This document shows, piece after piece, positions 12,890 through 25,143 of a stretch of 64,000 nt of DNA (its first letter is position 1; each line of letters starts with the position of its first letter). Source of the stretch: Clitoria ternatea (taxonomy: Eukaryota > Streptophyta > Magnoliopsida > Fabales > Fabaceae); assembly GCA_037962975.1 (NCBI GenBank), contig CM075674.1, positions 85,638,501-85,702,500 of the forward strand, in the 5' to 3' direction. The notes beneath the pieces are model-generated. The model made no database searches. It was not told the origin of the DNA and saw only the letters and a program-made list of their open reading frames with translations. A program made the translations under genes and the position numbers.

Positions 12890-12890
<1 letters not shown>

Positions 12891-14208
12891 CTCGTTTTAC
12901 ATATGAGTGAAGTGTTGATAAGAGAAAAACAACTAAATAAAGAGAGGCACAACATGTACGTTGTATTTAAATAAAAATTAAAATTTCTACAACCATAACT
13001 ATTCATTATGCATTGTGTTAATTAATTAATTGAGTGATCAATAGGTCAATGGGAGGCTAGCCAAACTGTCCTACTACTATTAACAACTCAAAATTTCTAG
13101 TTAGGATTTCAAATAATTTGAAATTCTATTTCTAGTTTCAACTCATGAAATCCTAGATTTTTGGAACGGTCAATATTTAACTTTTAACCTTTATTTTTTG
13201 ACCCCCAATAACTATCACAATAATAGGAATATTCAAAATTTAACTTTTAAACATTATCTATAGAGACTCAACAATCATTCTATTTTTAGAAACAATCAAA
13301 TGTTTAACTTTTAAACCTTATTTCTAGAATCTAAGATATTTTATTTTGAATCCTATTAAATTTGATAAAGATCTTATCCTTAATTTACAACTTTTACAAA
13401 CCTTATCAAATTTATTAAGGATTAAATATTTTATTTTAAAAATTATTAAACTTAATAAAGATCCTACCCTCTGTTTGTAACCATTATAAATTATATTAAA
13501 TTTAATAAATATAAATCAATTTATAAATCATATTAATTTTAACAAGATCACATACAATGCAAACCCTATTATAATTAATAAGGATGAATTATTTAAATGT
13601 GTAACTCTTACAAACTCTAAATTTAACAAACATTTAAAATTTTATTTGTAACTTTTAAAATTGAAATAAATTCTAATTGAAACCAATATTTTATTTATAG
13701 AATTTACAAATAAATAAAATATCATGATAGTTAGGTTTCAACTTTTGAATCCTACTTTTCATGATGATTGGGATTTAACTCTTAAACCTTGTATCTCACA
13801 TGAACCATGCATGCATACAACCTTCATTTCAATTTAATTAAATGAACATAAATAAAAAATTATGTTAAAAAATTAGAACATATACAAAGCAATCATTATC
13901 ACAACATCACATGTGCATACAATTAAGCACATCTAAGAAACATGTTCTTTAACTAAAATTGATGAAGTAATCAATATATACAAAACAAACAAACAATTAC
14001 TAGATTTTAAAAAGATGCAACATTTGGAACATATTTCATAAAAGAACACAACTTTTACAACATATTTCATGAAAATATGCAACCTATATAATACTTTTTA
14101 CAAAAAACACAAGTTTTGTAAATTTTTTACAAAAAGACACAACCTTTTAAAAAGGCTAATAAGTTCTCAAAGAAATAATCAATTGCCCAAAACATGACTT
14201 TTGTAACC

Positions 14209-14223
14209 AGACTCCGATACCAC
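14209..14223 (-). other. Primer binding site of the copia element
   Basis: On the minus strand the bases after the 5' LTR read GTGGTATCGGAGTC. TGGTATC(A/G)GAG is the complement of the 3' end of initiator tRNA-Met, the usual primer of plant copia elements. This confirms reverse orientation. Confidence 0.85.
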
Positions 14224-15495
14224 TATTAGGGAATCATTAGTGGATAGACAATAAAAATACAAGGATTTCCATTGGCCTTGCAAACTTTGTGTTTTAAAGT
14301 ATTAACAAATAATTAAAATATGTTAAAGAAATACCTCTTGTAGTGCAGAACAAGAAGATCTTGAAGCAATAGTAACATTTCCCTTAAAGAGTCCACACAA
14401 ACATTGCCACCAAAATCTACACTTCTAAATGCTAGTTCGTTAAAGCACAACCCTACAACAATTTTACAAAATTTTAGTGTATTAAGAGTGCGGCCAATGA
14501 ACATTTCATGCTCTATTTATAAGCTTAGATATGACCTAATAAGCATTCTTTAATGAATGAGTTCTTAACTCATTTTAAATGAGTTAGACTGAATAATTTT
14601 AATTTTAATTAAACTAAAATAAAACCATCCTTTGGTGGGTTTACTTTATGTATGTGACCCTATAGGAAATATATTTGGTATATGTTAAATATAAACATTT
14701 TATATTAAATAAAATATAATGAGTGACATCTAGCAATACATCATTATCCAAATATAAACATCAAAATAACCTATAAATGATAAACTTTATATCTTTGGCC
14801 TTTTTATCATGATATCAAATTGGACCCAAGGCATGGTTGTCATCATCCTTATATGTCTATTTGTTTTACTTGATACTAAAATTTACTTGAATAAATATCC
14901 AATATTTACTCTCCCTAGCATGATCATGCATTTTCTTTGTCTTCTTCTATCAAGTTGCTCATAGATATCACTCCCATTATATAGGAGAGACAAATCTCAT
15001 ATACATCACTCATATCCATTTGCATAATTTGTTCACTGCCCAATTACAACCTTTATAATCACCTAGTTATAGATAATGTTTGATTGTATTAAAACAATAA
15101 ACTCCTTATATAGGAATCAGTGACTTCAAGTTGAGGACTACATATACCATTACCATATTAAGAACCGTTTATGACACTCATGTAACATTCCATGCAACGT
15201 TCTCATGGTGAGTCTATCCAGTACACTATTACTCTTAACGTGTACCCGTATAAAGACTTGATATCATCCATATCTATGATGTATGGGATCTGATCATCAG
15301 TACACTCAAACACTAGTCTTAACATATTTATATGTCCCCATATTAATATTTGATTAAGAATAGTTTAGGAGTAGTTTTCAAATTGACCTATTATTCCAAG
15401 GACTAACAAAAGTTGTTAAACTATTTAACAAAATGCCTTATTCAAATAAGGTAAGACATCTTAAACACATAAAGTCTTAGTGCATACTTCCAACA
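14224..15495 (-). repeat. 5' LTR of the copia element
   Basis: Begins TATTAGGGAATC (the partner LTR has the expected TG) and ends TTCCAACA, followed at once by the TSD GCTTT. Similar to 5,869-7,102 throughout, with many substitutions and small indels. Confidence 0.9.
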
Positions 15496-15500
15496 GCTTT

Positions 15501-16789
15501 GTGTTAATAAAAATAATGTGTCAGAGATAATCTTTAACATATTTTTATGGTAGATAATTGCTTTGAAACATAAAAGCTTCAAGAACTTATGTGAATCCTT
15601 CTTTTTACATTAGAACTTATCTTTTTTTGTTCCACCTTATGACACTGATGAATTCCTAACATCATCCTAAATAAAAGACCAATAATTTGGTTTCTCCTTT
15701 GCTAAATTATTGTCTGAGCATCAAAGAAGTTTGTGTTTTTGTTCTCATGCTTTATCCAATTGTTCTTTGATTCTTTTTTTATCTTGATATATTTCTCCTT
15801 GCTTCACAATTTTGTGATATTCTACCTAGGGCCATTTTATGATTGGTAAAGAGATGTCCTTGCCCACTGCTACACTAGAATATTCCTCAAGCATATTAAA
15901 GTTTTGATTGAATCTACATTTGTGATTACTATTTTAACCTTTTGTTAACTATTTTTGGGAAAAGAAAAAACTGTGAGGAAATCTAACTCTTATAAATGTG
16001 ACATTATTGCTCTCATTTTTAATAGTTTTTAAAGGTAATACTTTTTAATAATAATTTAACTTCTAAATTTTTATTTTTTATTAGTGTACGATCAACCTAA
16101 TGTTTTTCCTAGTATTTCTTTTATTTAATTTAGTTATATTATTTTAAAAAAGTAAAAATATTTTTGTCATTTATGTTTATTTAATTTTCTATTATATTCC
16201 TTTATATTTTCTATCATCAATTTAATCCTTCATGTTGTTAAGATTTCTAAAAGTTTTTAAAATTGTTATCTCATATAATTTTATTAAGTTATCTGATAAT
16301 GTGGTAATTTGAAAAACATAAATCTCTCTACATAAACATGATTTGCATCCTAGTTGATCTTTAATTGAAAATTTAAGCCCAATACAATTTTTCTTATGCA
16401 TCAATCCTAAATGATGTAGTTTTCTTTAAGGATTGACATGTCAACTCCCAAAATTGTCATATCATCATATAATAGAATTATTGGAGATAATAATTTAGAA
16501 TACTTTAACAAATTAATAGAAAAATCAAATAGTGAAATTTGTAGGAGATTAATAAATTTGCATGACTTGTATAAAGGCAAGAGTAGAATATTGATTTTGT
16601 TAAACAATAAAATTTTTAGTACATGTAATGTTTTAATTTTTTAATATTTTACTCCAACAATGGTTAACAAAACTATACATAAACTAATTATTTAAAATTC
16701 TTAATTATTTGAAGGAATTTATTATAATGACATTTTACATATCCTTATAATATTTCGGATGTAATATCTTGGTAATAGTAATATTATAA
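15501..16789. other. Gene-free AT-rich stretch
   Basis: No coding or repeat structure recognised. Two overlapping opposite-strand open frames near 16,407-16,644 are AT-biased and lack any motif. Confidence 0.5.
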
Positions 16790-16932
16790 AGTTTTCTTGT
16801 TAACCATAAGTATCCTTCTTCTTAGGAAACAATCACCTACCAACAAGGTTGACATATAGTGGGATTTGAACCTATGAGCTCGTAGCCATAAGTTAAATTC
16901 TTAATCAACTAGACTAACCTTAGTTGGCACCT
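16790..16932 (-). mobile_element. tRNA-derived SINE candidate
   Basis: On the minus strand, GTTAGTCTAGTTGATTAAG (about 16,923-16,905) resembles the pol III A box, and GGTTCAAATCCCAC (about 16,874-16,861) is an excellent B box. The spacing of about 40 bases between them fits a tRNA-type promoter. The sequence does not fold as a normal tRNA and continues for 70-80 bases past the B box, so a SINE is more likely than a tRNA gene. Ends and flanking duplications were not established. Confidence 0.5.
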
Positions 16933-17474
16933 TAAAAAACTTTAATATAAAAATAGTAACGTAAAAATTTATAATGAAAATAATAAATTTGAATGGTAAA
17001 AGAATAATTATATATTTAAATAAATAAAAGAATTTTAAAATCATATAATAATTTCTAACACATTAGTAAATTCTTTACAAAATAAATGAAAGGGTACAAT
17101 ATAATGAAGCAACCAAACTTGATTAAAAAGTCCCCAAGTACAAATAATTAATTAGAAAAAATTTAAGAATTTTTGAACTAGTACACTCGTTCTCGAAAAT
17201 GCCAAGTGGGTCAAGGTTTAAGGTTTAAAATAATGATGTAAATGTAATTTAGACACATACAGAATCTTCAGTAACATATAATCTAAACTATCCAATTAAA
17301 TAAATAATATATCAATGGTTTTGATTAACTTGACCATGAATGAATCAAAAGATTTCTTATCCATTGTAAAATCCTTCTTCTACCTATAATTACTATTTTA
17401 TGAGTCCATGTTGAGGTAGTTTATGGGTTCAACCCCCTTACCCATCTAAACTTGTTACTTTTACCTAACCCTTC

Positions 17475-18006
17475 TTCCATTGTGCATAAGGATGAACTTG
17501 CTAAAGCAAATTATGTGAAAAACCTTCATGAAAGGATTAAGACCTAATTGGAAAAGAAAAATGAATATTATGAAGGATGACTAATAAGGGTAAGAAAAAG
17601 ATGGTCTTTGAGTTGAGTAATTAGTTTTGGGTTCACTTTAGAAAGGAAAGGTTTCCCTCTCAAAGGAAATCCAAACTCCAACCCAGTGGAGATGGACCAT
17701 TTCAAGTGGTACCATTAGTGCCACTTTAATGTTAGTGACTTATTTTCTTTTGATGTAGGTGATGATGATGATTATGGAGCTTTGGAGGAGGAGCAAATAG
17801 CTAATATTTCATGGAAAAAAGCTTCTAAAGATGGAGGGCATAATGTGAGCATGAATGATCTTAGTGGGCTTAGTGAGCCTATGACTCGTTCTAAGCTTAA
17901 AAAGGTTTTAGAGATTTTGGGGAAACATATTGCCTATATGGACTTAAAGGCCTTGGAGCCCATGGTTCACTTGTACATATTTTATAGCTTCCATTTATGC
18001 CCTTAG
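17475..18006 (+). pseudogene. Ty3/gypsy integrase C-terminal remnant
   Basis: Plus-strand frames give, in order, pieces typical of the end of legume gypsy polyproteins: ELAKANYVKNLHERI (about 17,497), then FWVHFRKERFPSQRKSK (about 17,620) followed by a GDGPFQV strand, SATFNVSDL-like residues (about 17,707), SFDVGDDDDYGALEEE (about 17,747), and SEPMTRSKLKKVLE (about 17,872). These correspond to the integrase C-terminal (GPF/Y-type) module and the tail after it. An in-frame stop, small deletions and frame shifts break the sequence. The frame from 17,782 to 18,006 is open only because it is a late piece of this tail. No matching RT or gag is visible upstream, so the copy is a 3' fragment. Confidence 0.8.
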
Positions 18007-18565
18007 GATTAAAATAGGCTTGGATTTTAGGCTTAGAATTAGGTTGGGCCATGTATTGGGCCTCATTTATATTTTGGGCTTGTATTTGTCATATTTGGGT
18101 AGCTTAGGAATTAAATGGGACTTGGGCCCATACTTACATGTCTTGACCGAATTCTTAGAGGGCTTGGATGAGGGAACCATGCTTCTCAATAAATAAGTAT
18201 AATTCCCTCTCTTTTATCACATTTGAATCATTTGAATAGTCTTCAATTTAGAGAGCACTCTCAAGTTCTCTCTAGGAATTCTTGCTAGAAGCTAGAAATC
18301 TTAAGATCCTCATCAATGGAGCACTTCTTTGGGATCGATCAACAATAGATTTATCTCATCCTAGATGAGTGACACCTAATTCTTCTCATTTCTCCTTTCC
18401 ATTTTCTCAATTTCTTCTCTCTTTTGGTCCTTTGATGTTTCGGTTAAGGCTTAGAAATATGGAACATGATGTTTGAGCGTTAATTGTTGAAGGAGATGCA
18501 TTCTACCTTATCTTATGGCTACATCCAAATGAGCAAGCACCTAAAGTACATTATTGATTGAATTT
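18007..18565 (+). mobile_element. Probable 3' LTR of the gypsy fragment
   Basis: The stretch follows directly on the gypsy pol tail. It has a 'gggcttg'-rich U3-like part (18,020-18,140), an AATAAATAAG box near 18,188, and a C/T-rich leader (18,200-18,440) as in plant gypsy LTRs. Exact ends and TSD could not be fixed, so the bounds are approximate. Confidence 0.4.
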
Positions 18566-18879
18566 ACACAAAGTACTTATTGCACTGTCTTATTTTACTA
18601 TTTACACCATTTTTTGCAAAATTTTAGAACTTTTAGAAATTGAAATTTTAAGTAAAATTAAATAGTATTTTTGATAAAGTAAGATTAATTAATTTGACTT
18701 CTAAATTTTCAATTTTTGAAAGTGAAGATCAATTATTTAACTTTTGAATTTTCAATTTCTAAAACCTCATGAAAATTAGTATAAAAGTGGTGTAAATACT
18801 AAATAGAGGTGGTGTAAAAAGTATTTATCTTTATATATATAATAACCTAAATGTTAGTTCAACTAGTTTCTTTAAACAA

Positions 18880-19045
18880 TGCGTCGAGTAAGCCCACAAT
18901 AGGTTGGGTAGGCCCACAATGGGTTAGGTAGGCCCACATATATCAGATGTTAGGGTTATATATTTGAGATCATTCCCCTTTTTCTCCATTCTTTCATGTT
19001 CGTGCGCTGTAGATCAAGATTCTTTCCATCGTGAAGTTCTCGACG
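18880..19045 (+). promoter_or_regulatory. Orphan promoter with three GCCCAC boxes and a 5' exon-like end
   Basis: Three copies of (A/G)GCCCACA (18,891, 18,911 and 18,931) are spaced exactly 20 bases apart; the first two spacers carry GGTT. They are followed by TTAGGGTTATATATTTG (about 18,950-18,966). GCCCA is the complement of the plant site II element (TGGGCY) typical of ribosomal protein and mitochondrial protein genes. A C/T-rich leader follows and ends at a strong donor, CGACG|GTAAGT, at 19,045/19,046. No matching coding exon was found downstream; the nearest plus-strand gene starts at 22,553. It could be a stranded promoter, a 5' UTR exon of that gene with a long intron, or a pseudogene head. 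Confidence 0.45.
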
Positions 19046-20270
19046 GTAAGTCAATCTCCAACGATTTATACTTATTTTACTACTAGTTCATGAAAAATTA
19101 TGCATACATATGCCTTAGATTTGCTTTTCCTTGAATGTTAACTAAAACCTACTTGTCCTAAGTTAGAAGTTTCTTGAATTGAAGGTACGGGTTTGTGTTT
19201 TGAAAGATCTAGATGTTATATTATGAATTATTCAATTGATTTCATAATGTAATTTTTATGATGTTTTCATAATATTTTAATAATTTAGAATAATAGTAAA
19301 GGGAAGGGGAACCTAGTATAAAAGAAAGGAAAGGGATTTCATTATTAATAATATTTTTTAATCTCTAGCATTTTCTTTGTCACATGTCACAAACACTTCA
19401 TTTATTAGATCGTATAACCTAATATTTGATCCTCTGTCTATTTATTAGGTTTTAAAAATTTTGTTTATAATGTTTTTGATCTTTATAAAACAGGGGTCTT
19501 TTGGTTTTAGTATCAGTAAAGAAAACTATTTTACATCCAATTTATTTTAAATATTTTGTTTCTAATCTCAATCGTTAAGTTGGATTTGTTAAATGCCAGT
19601 GTAAGCAATACAATTTTACACGTTATTTTGTCCACATGACTTTCATACTAACATATATGTTGCTCTAGCGCGGTTAAAATACATTCATTTTTCAACAATT
19701 AAAGTTACTTTTGAAAGAACCATAAAATAAAATATTTGAGGTTTTTAACATATATAAAAAATATATTTTAGTCATTAAATTCATATATCAATAGTTAGTT
19801 AAACCTGTTAGAACAATGTGAACAAAACTTATGTATAATTTTATTAGTCATATAAGTGCTTAATACATTCAATTTAATAGAAGAAACTAAAAACTAAATA
19901 TTCAATACATGTTAGAATAAGTATCAATAGCTAGGCATACCAAGGGGATGTTTGGCATCCAAATTCCTTTTAGCTTTCCAAGAATCTTAACTTAAGAATC
20001 CTACTTTCCTCTGTTTATTATGTCTCTTTTATAATATTTTTAAGAAACTAAGATTCTCATGAAAAAATTGAATTATATTTTATAAAGTTTTCCAACAAAA
20101 CATTCATAAGTAAGATGGGAGAATCTTAGTTTCTCGTGTATGTGAGAAGTTTTAGTCATACTTAAATAACATTACCTAAAAACTTTTGAGCATACCAAAC
20201 ATATTTTAACATTCCTAAAAATTACGATTCACAAACAACAATATTCTCGGGAAACATGATTCATGTGTTC
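19046..20270. other. Gene-free stretch after orphan promoter
   Basis: AT-rich. No ORF with a domain and no repeat ends recognised. Confidence 0.5.
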
Positions 20271-20276
20271 CCCCTA

Positions 20277-20294
20277 CCCCCCCCCCCCCCCCCC
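20277..20294. repeat. Poly-C run
   Basis: Eighteen consecutive C residues, after CCCCCTA. Prone to length error in sequencing. Confidence 0.95.
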
Positions 20295-20760
20295 AATTGG
20301 GCTCACACATTTGATTTATTAAGACCAAACCTCCAGTAAAGGACCATTTATTATGTCATATACGTTGGCCAAGTACTCAACCTAGTCCACCCTTAGTAGG
20401 TCAATTAGACGGCACTCGGCCAAGTCAATAACCAAACCAACACATGACTTGGCCCAATCAATGCTTGATCCAATCCTTACCTTAACTCAGTCAACAGTGG
20501 TCAAACACTTGTCCACTTGGTCACCCCACTTAAAACGTTCAGTCCACCAGAATAGGGGGTAGTTTTGTATGAAGGGAGATTTGTTTATCTTTTATTATAC
20601 TTATCTTTATTTGTAATTTAAATACAATAAAATAGGTTGTTCTTTGAATTATATGTATATATAAAATCCTTATATAAATACTCTGAGGGTGAAAATCAGT
20701 ACACTTAAGTTGTTTAGTAGGCATTCACTAAGGCTAATACTCTAGGGATAACTATGAGGC
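20295..20760. other. CT/GA-biased segment, possible decayed LTR
   Basis: Unusually GC-richer than its flanks, with many TTGG/CCAA repeats (20,360-20,540), then a TATATAAATACTCTG box (about 20,671-20,685) and leader-like sequence. It resembles an LTR U3-R region, but TG/CA ends and a TSD were not found. Confidence 0.3.
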
Positions 20761-21214
20761 TGGTTGAACAACATGAATTTAAAAATATTTCAAATACCAA
20801 ACGCCCCCTAGTAGTTTGTTAGGTAAATTTATTTAGTTTTTTACACGATTAACAAGTTAGTAATACATTTAATTACACATTATAGTATAGTTATTTCTCT
20901 ATTGATAGGTGAATAGTTGTAGCATTTCCATCATATATATTTTTCAACAATGAATTTATATTTTAGGCATTTTGGCTATCTACCATGCTCTCTTATTCCA
21001 ATTATTATTTTCCTTTAATATTTTTAATGTGTTTACATTGTCTCATAATTCTAAGAGAGACCATGAATATATTTAAGAAAACAAAATGTTATCAATCTTG
21101 CATCTTAATTAAAAAGGTAATTTTTTGGGTCATGCTTATTTAGCCTTTTTATTTCCTCTAGTGTATAGTAAGACATTTCAGCTAACTAAAAGTTAAAATA
21201 TCACAAAGTGTAAA

Positions 21215-21885
21215 TTTGAGGTGTTTGGGTGGCAGTTAAAATGTCACTTTTTAACTAGCTGGTAGCACTTTTTGAAACGCTACTTCAAGTAGCATTTTTT
21301 CAATTTTAGTTACTAGCTGAAATTATTTTTTACTTTATTGTCCCTGCATATTTTTAATAATTCCTACTACTACCCTTTATTTTATTTTTTAAATATTAAA
21401 ACTTTATTTTATTTTTTAACAGATCTACTAGATGAAAAGAATTCATAACAACATTGCTAATTTATTATGGAATACTTTTTGATATTTACATTATTTTTTA
21501 TTATTATACATATTTCTTTTATCAAAATTTTATAGGTATGTGAAATTGATTTCTACGAGAATACTTATATGAATTATCATATTTAAACTATGTGTTTTTT
21601 ATTTGCATATTTTAGGAATTTTTTTGTTATAAAAGAATCTTAAATATTATTTTACTAATCTTGATATTAATTAAAATATCTCAAAAAAGTTACAAATTAT
21701 GTATTAAAAACAATTTTTACCTAAATAATTAAACATGTCCTTTTATATGATTTTATATTTTTCAACTACTAAAACAATTAGTTTTACTAAACACTTTCAA
21801 TACAATTAACCAACTTATCAGTTTTGTAACAACTTTTCAATCTTCAAACTAACTTTTCAATTAATTTTATCAAACAGTGGGTTTC
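21215..21885. mobile_element. Possible non-autonomous DNA transposon
   Basis: The left part reads GAGGTGTTTGGGTGGCAG and the right part ends ATCAAACAGTGGG, a loosely inverted TGTTTGG-type terminus seen in many plant MITEs. The interior is AT-rich without coding potential. Terminal match is short and no clear TSD was found. Confidence 0.3.
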
Positions 21886-22149
21886 ATTCATTTAGGTTAA
21901 GAGAGTACATTTTTATGGGCCGGAAAAATGGAAAAAGAAGAGACTATATGTTACGTTTGAGTTTGAGCTTAAAATTGATTTGATTTTTTTTGGTTAAAAA
22001 AAGAAAAAAAAACCTAAGATATGCTTATGTTAGGCTTGTTAATTCTTACCTTTTAATTGGTTGTGGTTGAATTGATAAGTGTTTTTTATTTAAAAAAAAT
22101 AAAGGAAATGTGAATGTAATTTGTTAAAAGAAAATTATCCTATATATCT

Positions 22150-22252
22150 TATTTGGCTTTAAGCGAAATTAGAGATGTTCTTCTAATTTGTGTTCTTTGT
22201 ATTATTTGGGTTTAAGCGAAGTTAGAGATGTTCTCTTGACTTGAGTTCTTTA
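22150..22252. repeat. 53-bp tandem duplication upstream of the F-box gene
   Basis: ATTTGG(C/G)TTTAAGCGAA followed by GTTAGAGATGTTCT-like sequence occurs at about 22,151 and 22,204, in direct tandem with a few substitutions. It lies 300-400 bases before the F-box start codon, in the likely promoter. Confidence 0.85.
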
Positions 22253-22552
22253 TATGACTCGCCCAAACCATGGTTCTTTTGCAAGAATCACAATATACCC
22301 CTATCACTACATTAACACCTCATTGGTTGTAAAATATTTATTTTGCATGAATTAAATTTTATAATCTGTGTTCCTTTATATTGTTTTGTATTATTTTACA
22401 TTTTATTACTGTAAGAATTATCGGATTATTATTTAATAAATATTAGTAATGTTGTGTGGATATTATATATATTGAAAAAGTGGTTATTATGTTAGATTGT
22501 AATCATATAATTGTTAGCCTAATATACAATCATCAAAATTTATGTTGAATAG

Positions 22553-25143
22553 ATGTCGCTAATTATTAAGGAGAATCCAAAGATGAAAGAAAGTGAAAAG
22601 GAGGTGGATTGGGTAAGCTTGTTGCCTTGTTGTATTTGGTTGCATATAATAACATTCTTGACAACAAAAGAAGCTGTTCAAATTTGCACCTTGTCTAAAA
22701 GATGGAGGAACCTTTGGAAATATATTCCTACCTTCAAGGCAAGTAGACTAGATTTTCAAAGGGCTGAGTTTTTCAACAATTTTCTGAGTGAGGCATTGCT
22801 TCATCGTGATGCTTCTACTGCTCTGCGTTATGTCAATGTTCAACGTAATGAGTTTATTCCCTATCGAATTCTGTACAAGCTCTTCAAGTATGCTTCATCA
22901 CATGATGTAGAACATCTCACAATTGATTCCAAGAGTTGTGGCAATGACCTTCAACATATGCTATTATCCAGTTCCATGTTTTCTTGCCATTCTCTGAAAT
23001 ATCTCAACCTTGCACTTCATCGAACCAGTGGGCGAGCAATATTTCCATGCACTCTTGATCTTCCTCAATTAGTTGAGTGTCATCTAAAAGACATCGCATT
23101 TACTTCATGCATGGACAATGGCTATGCTGATCCGTTTTCAACTTGTGAGAAGCTGAGGACTTTAACCATTGATGGCTGCACTTTATTCAACGCTGAAGTC
23201 CTTTATGTGCGCAATGATGAACTTGTCAATCTTTCCTTAAGATTTGATATTTTGATTATTAGGCCTTGCCATGTTCTGATATGTGCTCCAAAGTTGAGTT
23301 CATTTACCTATATAAGTCGTCTCACTAGACAGAATTGTACTCGTGAACTCTTTGAGCATGATCTGCATTTTCTTAAAGAAGTGTGTCTTGAAGTTTGGAG
23401 CTGTGAAGCACTTACTCCAGTGATTGCAATGACCTTTAAGTGTTGGTTGAAAAGGTTCACTAATGTAACTTCAATGACACTATCTTTAGCCGCTCTTAAG
23501 GTATGTTTCAAAACTATCAAATGTATAATATTATTGATTATTGATTCTTCTTATACATATTAGTTGTAGTTTTTTTTGCAATTTTCTTATGCTTATTAAT
23601 TTCTCTAATCACCTTTGATGCTCAGGTTCTCTCGACCATTCCTGGTTTTCCAGATATTGAACATGTTCCCTTTAGTAACTTGAAGTTATTGACCCTCAAG
23701 CATGACCCTTATATACCCGTCCCATATGCAGTATTGAGCTACTTACTTCAAGGTTCTACAAATGTCAAAATTGCAACCCTTGAAGGTAATGTTTTTTTTT
23801 TTTTAATACGAACAAGTTAACAATTAAATTTGATAGTTTTGATAGTAAAGGAGTTAAACCCACCACCTTCTCCATTTTTATAAATTCTTAATAATTAGTT
23901 ATATAGTTAATTTGGCTATAATTATTTTATTTTATTTTATTTTATCATCCATTTTTTTTATCAAAAATTATAATATCAATAAATATCTACCAGTTTCTTT
24001 AAAAATATTTTTCACGTTTACATAACTATAAAATTAATAGCACGTATAATAAATTATGAAATGGCCTATAAATAAATCAAAACGCACAAAATAAGTTTCT
24101 CAGATGTCAATTTTTTTAAAAAAAATATAAACATATTTAATATGTAAAAAATGTTTTTTTAATAGGTAGGAGTTGCTTGAATGTTTCAATTTAGCTCAAA
24201 CGAAAATTCATAAATAGTCAAGATAAATCCTATTCTACATGTGGACAACAATGGAGATCGAGATGATTTGTTTAACATTTATAAAATTTTAAATAACTAA
24301 ATTTAAAGAAAAATTTCATCAAATTATTGAGTAGTGATAAAAGAAAGAGTTTGAGGAATACATGTATTCATATAGCTAGATTAAATAAATGCGGCGGAAT
24401 GTAAATCTTTTGATGATCTTTCTCAACCAAATCGTTTTATTCTTCTGATGAGGTTTAACGTTTTCTCTTCTGATAGGAATGAAATTGGTCACTTAGTATC
24501 TTAAGGACTATAGCCACTTTTTTATTTGTAACTTATTAGGTTTCCATTATTCCACAATGGGGCTAAATCCGATCTCCACGTATCAAACTCATATTATTGT
24601 ATATTAGAACTCTAAATAACTTATCAAATTAAATCACTTATATTAAGTCCATAAAATATACAAATAACTAATATAACTATTATAAATCATATATATATAT
24701 ATATCATTTTATATTATTAGAAATTTAAAATTTTTAACAATATATATTATCCTTAAGATATTAATTGAAAAATTGATAATATAAAGTTTTTATTAAAATT
24801 TATGTTAAAATTATAGCAAAATATATAAGTAGAGTCTATTATCAATGGTTTTAATGAAAAAATTTCACTTCTAATTTTTTTCAACCAGTATCTTCTAATA
24901 AAATTTATATTTTATTTTTATTATTTTCATTTTATTTGAATATTTAAAGTGGTTATTTTATTATGTCGATAATTTCATCTGTTAATATGCATGTGTCAAT
25001 AATTTCATTTATGGGTTATAGTTGTTCCATCGTAGTGTTATTTCATTCATTTAGTTTTAAAACTTACGATTTTACTTTTTAATCCTTGCTTTTGTACAGA
25101 GGTGCCATCCTACTATCAAGTCTATGGTCTTCCCTTCTTTTGA
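22553..25143 (+). CDS. F-box/LRR-type protein (three exons)
   Basis: Predicted exons: 22,553-23,500, 23,626-23,785 and 25,100-25,143, joined in phase to 383 residues. Donors are CTTAAG|GTATGT and TTGAAG|GTAATG; acceptors are CTCAG|GTT and TACAG|AGG. The ATG directly follows an in-frame TAG, so it is the first possible start. Residues about 18-60 are an F-box (LHIITFL, EAVQICTLSKRWRNLWKYIP), the Skp1-binding part of SCF ubiquitin ligases. Residues about 110-300 are leucine-rich strands spaced like degenerate LRRs (VEHLTID, LKYLNLAL, LVECHLKD, LRTLTIDG, LVNLSLRF, LSSFTYIS), presumed to bind the target. The usual LPD of plant F-boxes is LPC here. The last exon encodes only about 14 residues after a 1.3-kb intron, so the C-terminus is the least certain part. 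The family is large and expands by duplication in plants; the target is unknown. A copia element starts ~300 bases downstream. Confidence 0.85.
23786..25099 (+). other. Second intron of the F-box gene
   Basis: 1,314 bases with GT-AG ends, AT-rich, with a short AT microsatellite at about 24,689-24,705. No open frame or mobile-element end was recognised inside. Confidence 0.65.

Larger units (their letters stand above)
5869..15495 (-). mobile_element. Complete, decayed Ty1/copia retrotransposon
   Basis: Two similar LTRs (5,869-7,102 and 14,224-15,495) bracket 7.1 kb and are flanked by the perfect 5-bp duplication GCTTT (5,864-5,868 and 15,496-15,500). Reading the minus strand: 5' LTR, then a primer binding site at 14,209-14,223 (TGGTATCGGAGTC, one change from the initiator tRNA-Met type), internal region, polypurine tract AAGTGGGAGAT next to the 3' LTR, and the 3' LTR. 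RNase H remnants near 7.4-7.7 kb identify the copia superfamily. Coding frames are broken throughout. A 1,470-bp solo LTR is nested at 11,318-12,787 and a 268-bp tandem repeat at 10,321-10,855. The LTRs differ at many sites, so the insertion is old and cannot move by itself. Confidence 0.92.
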
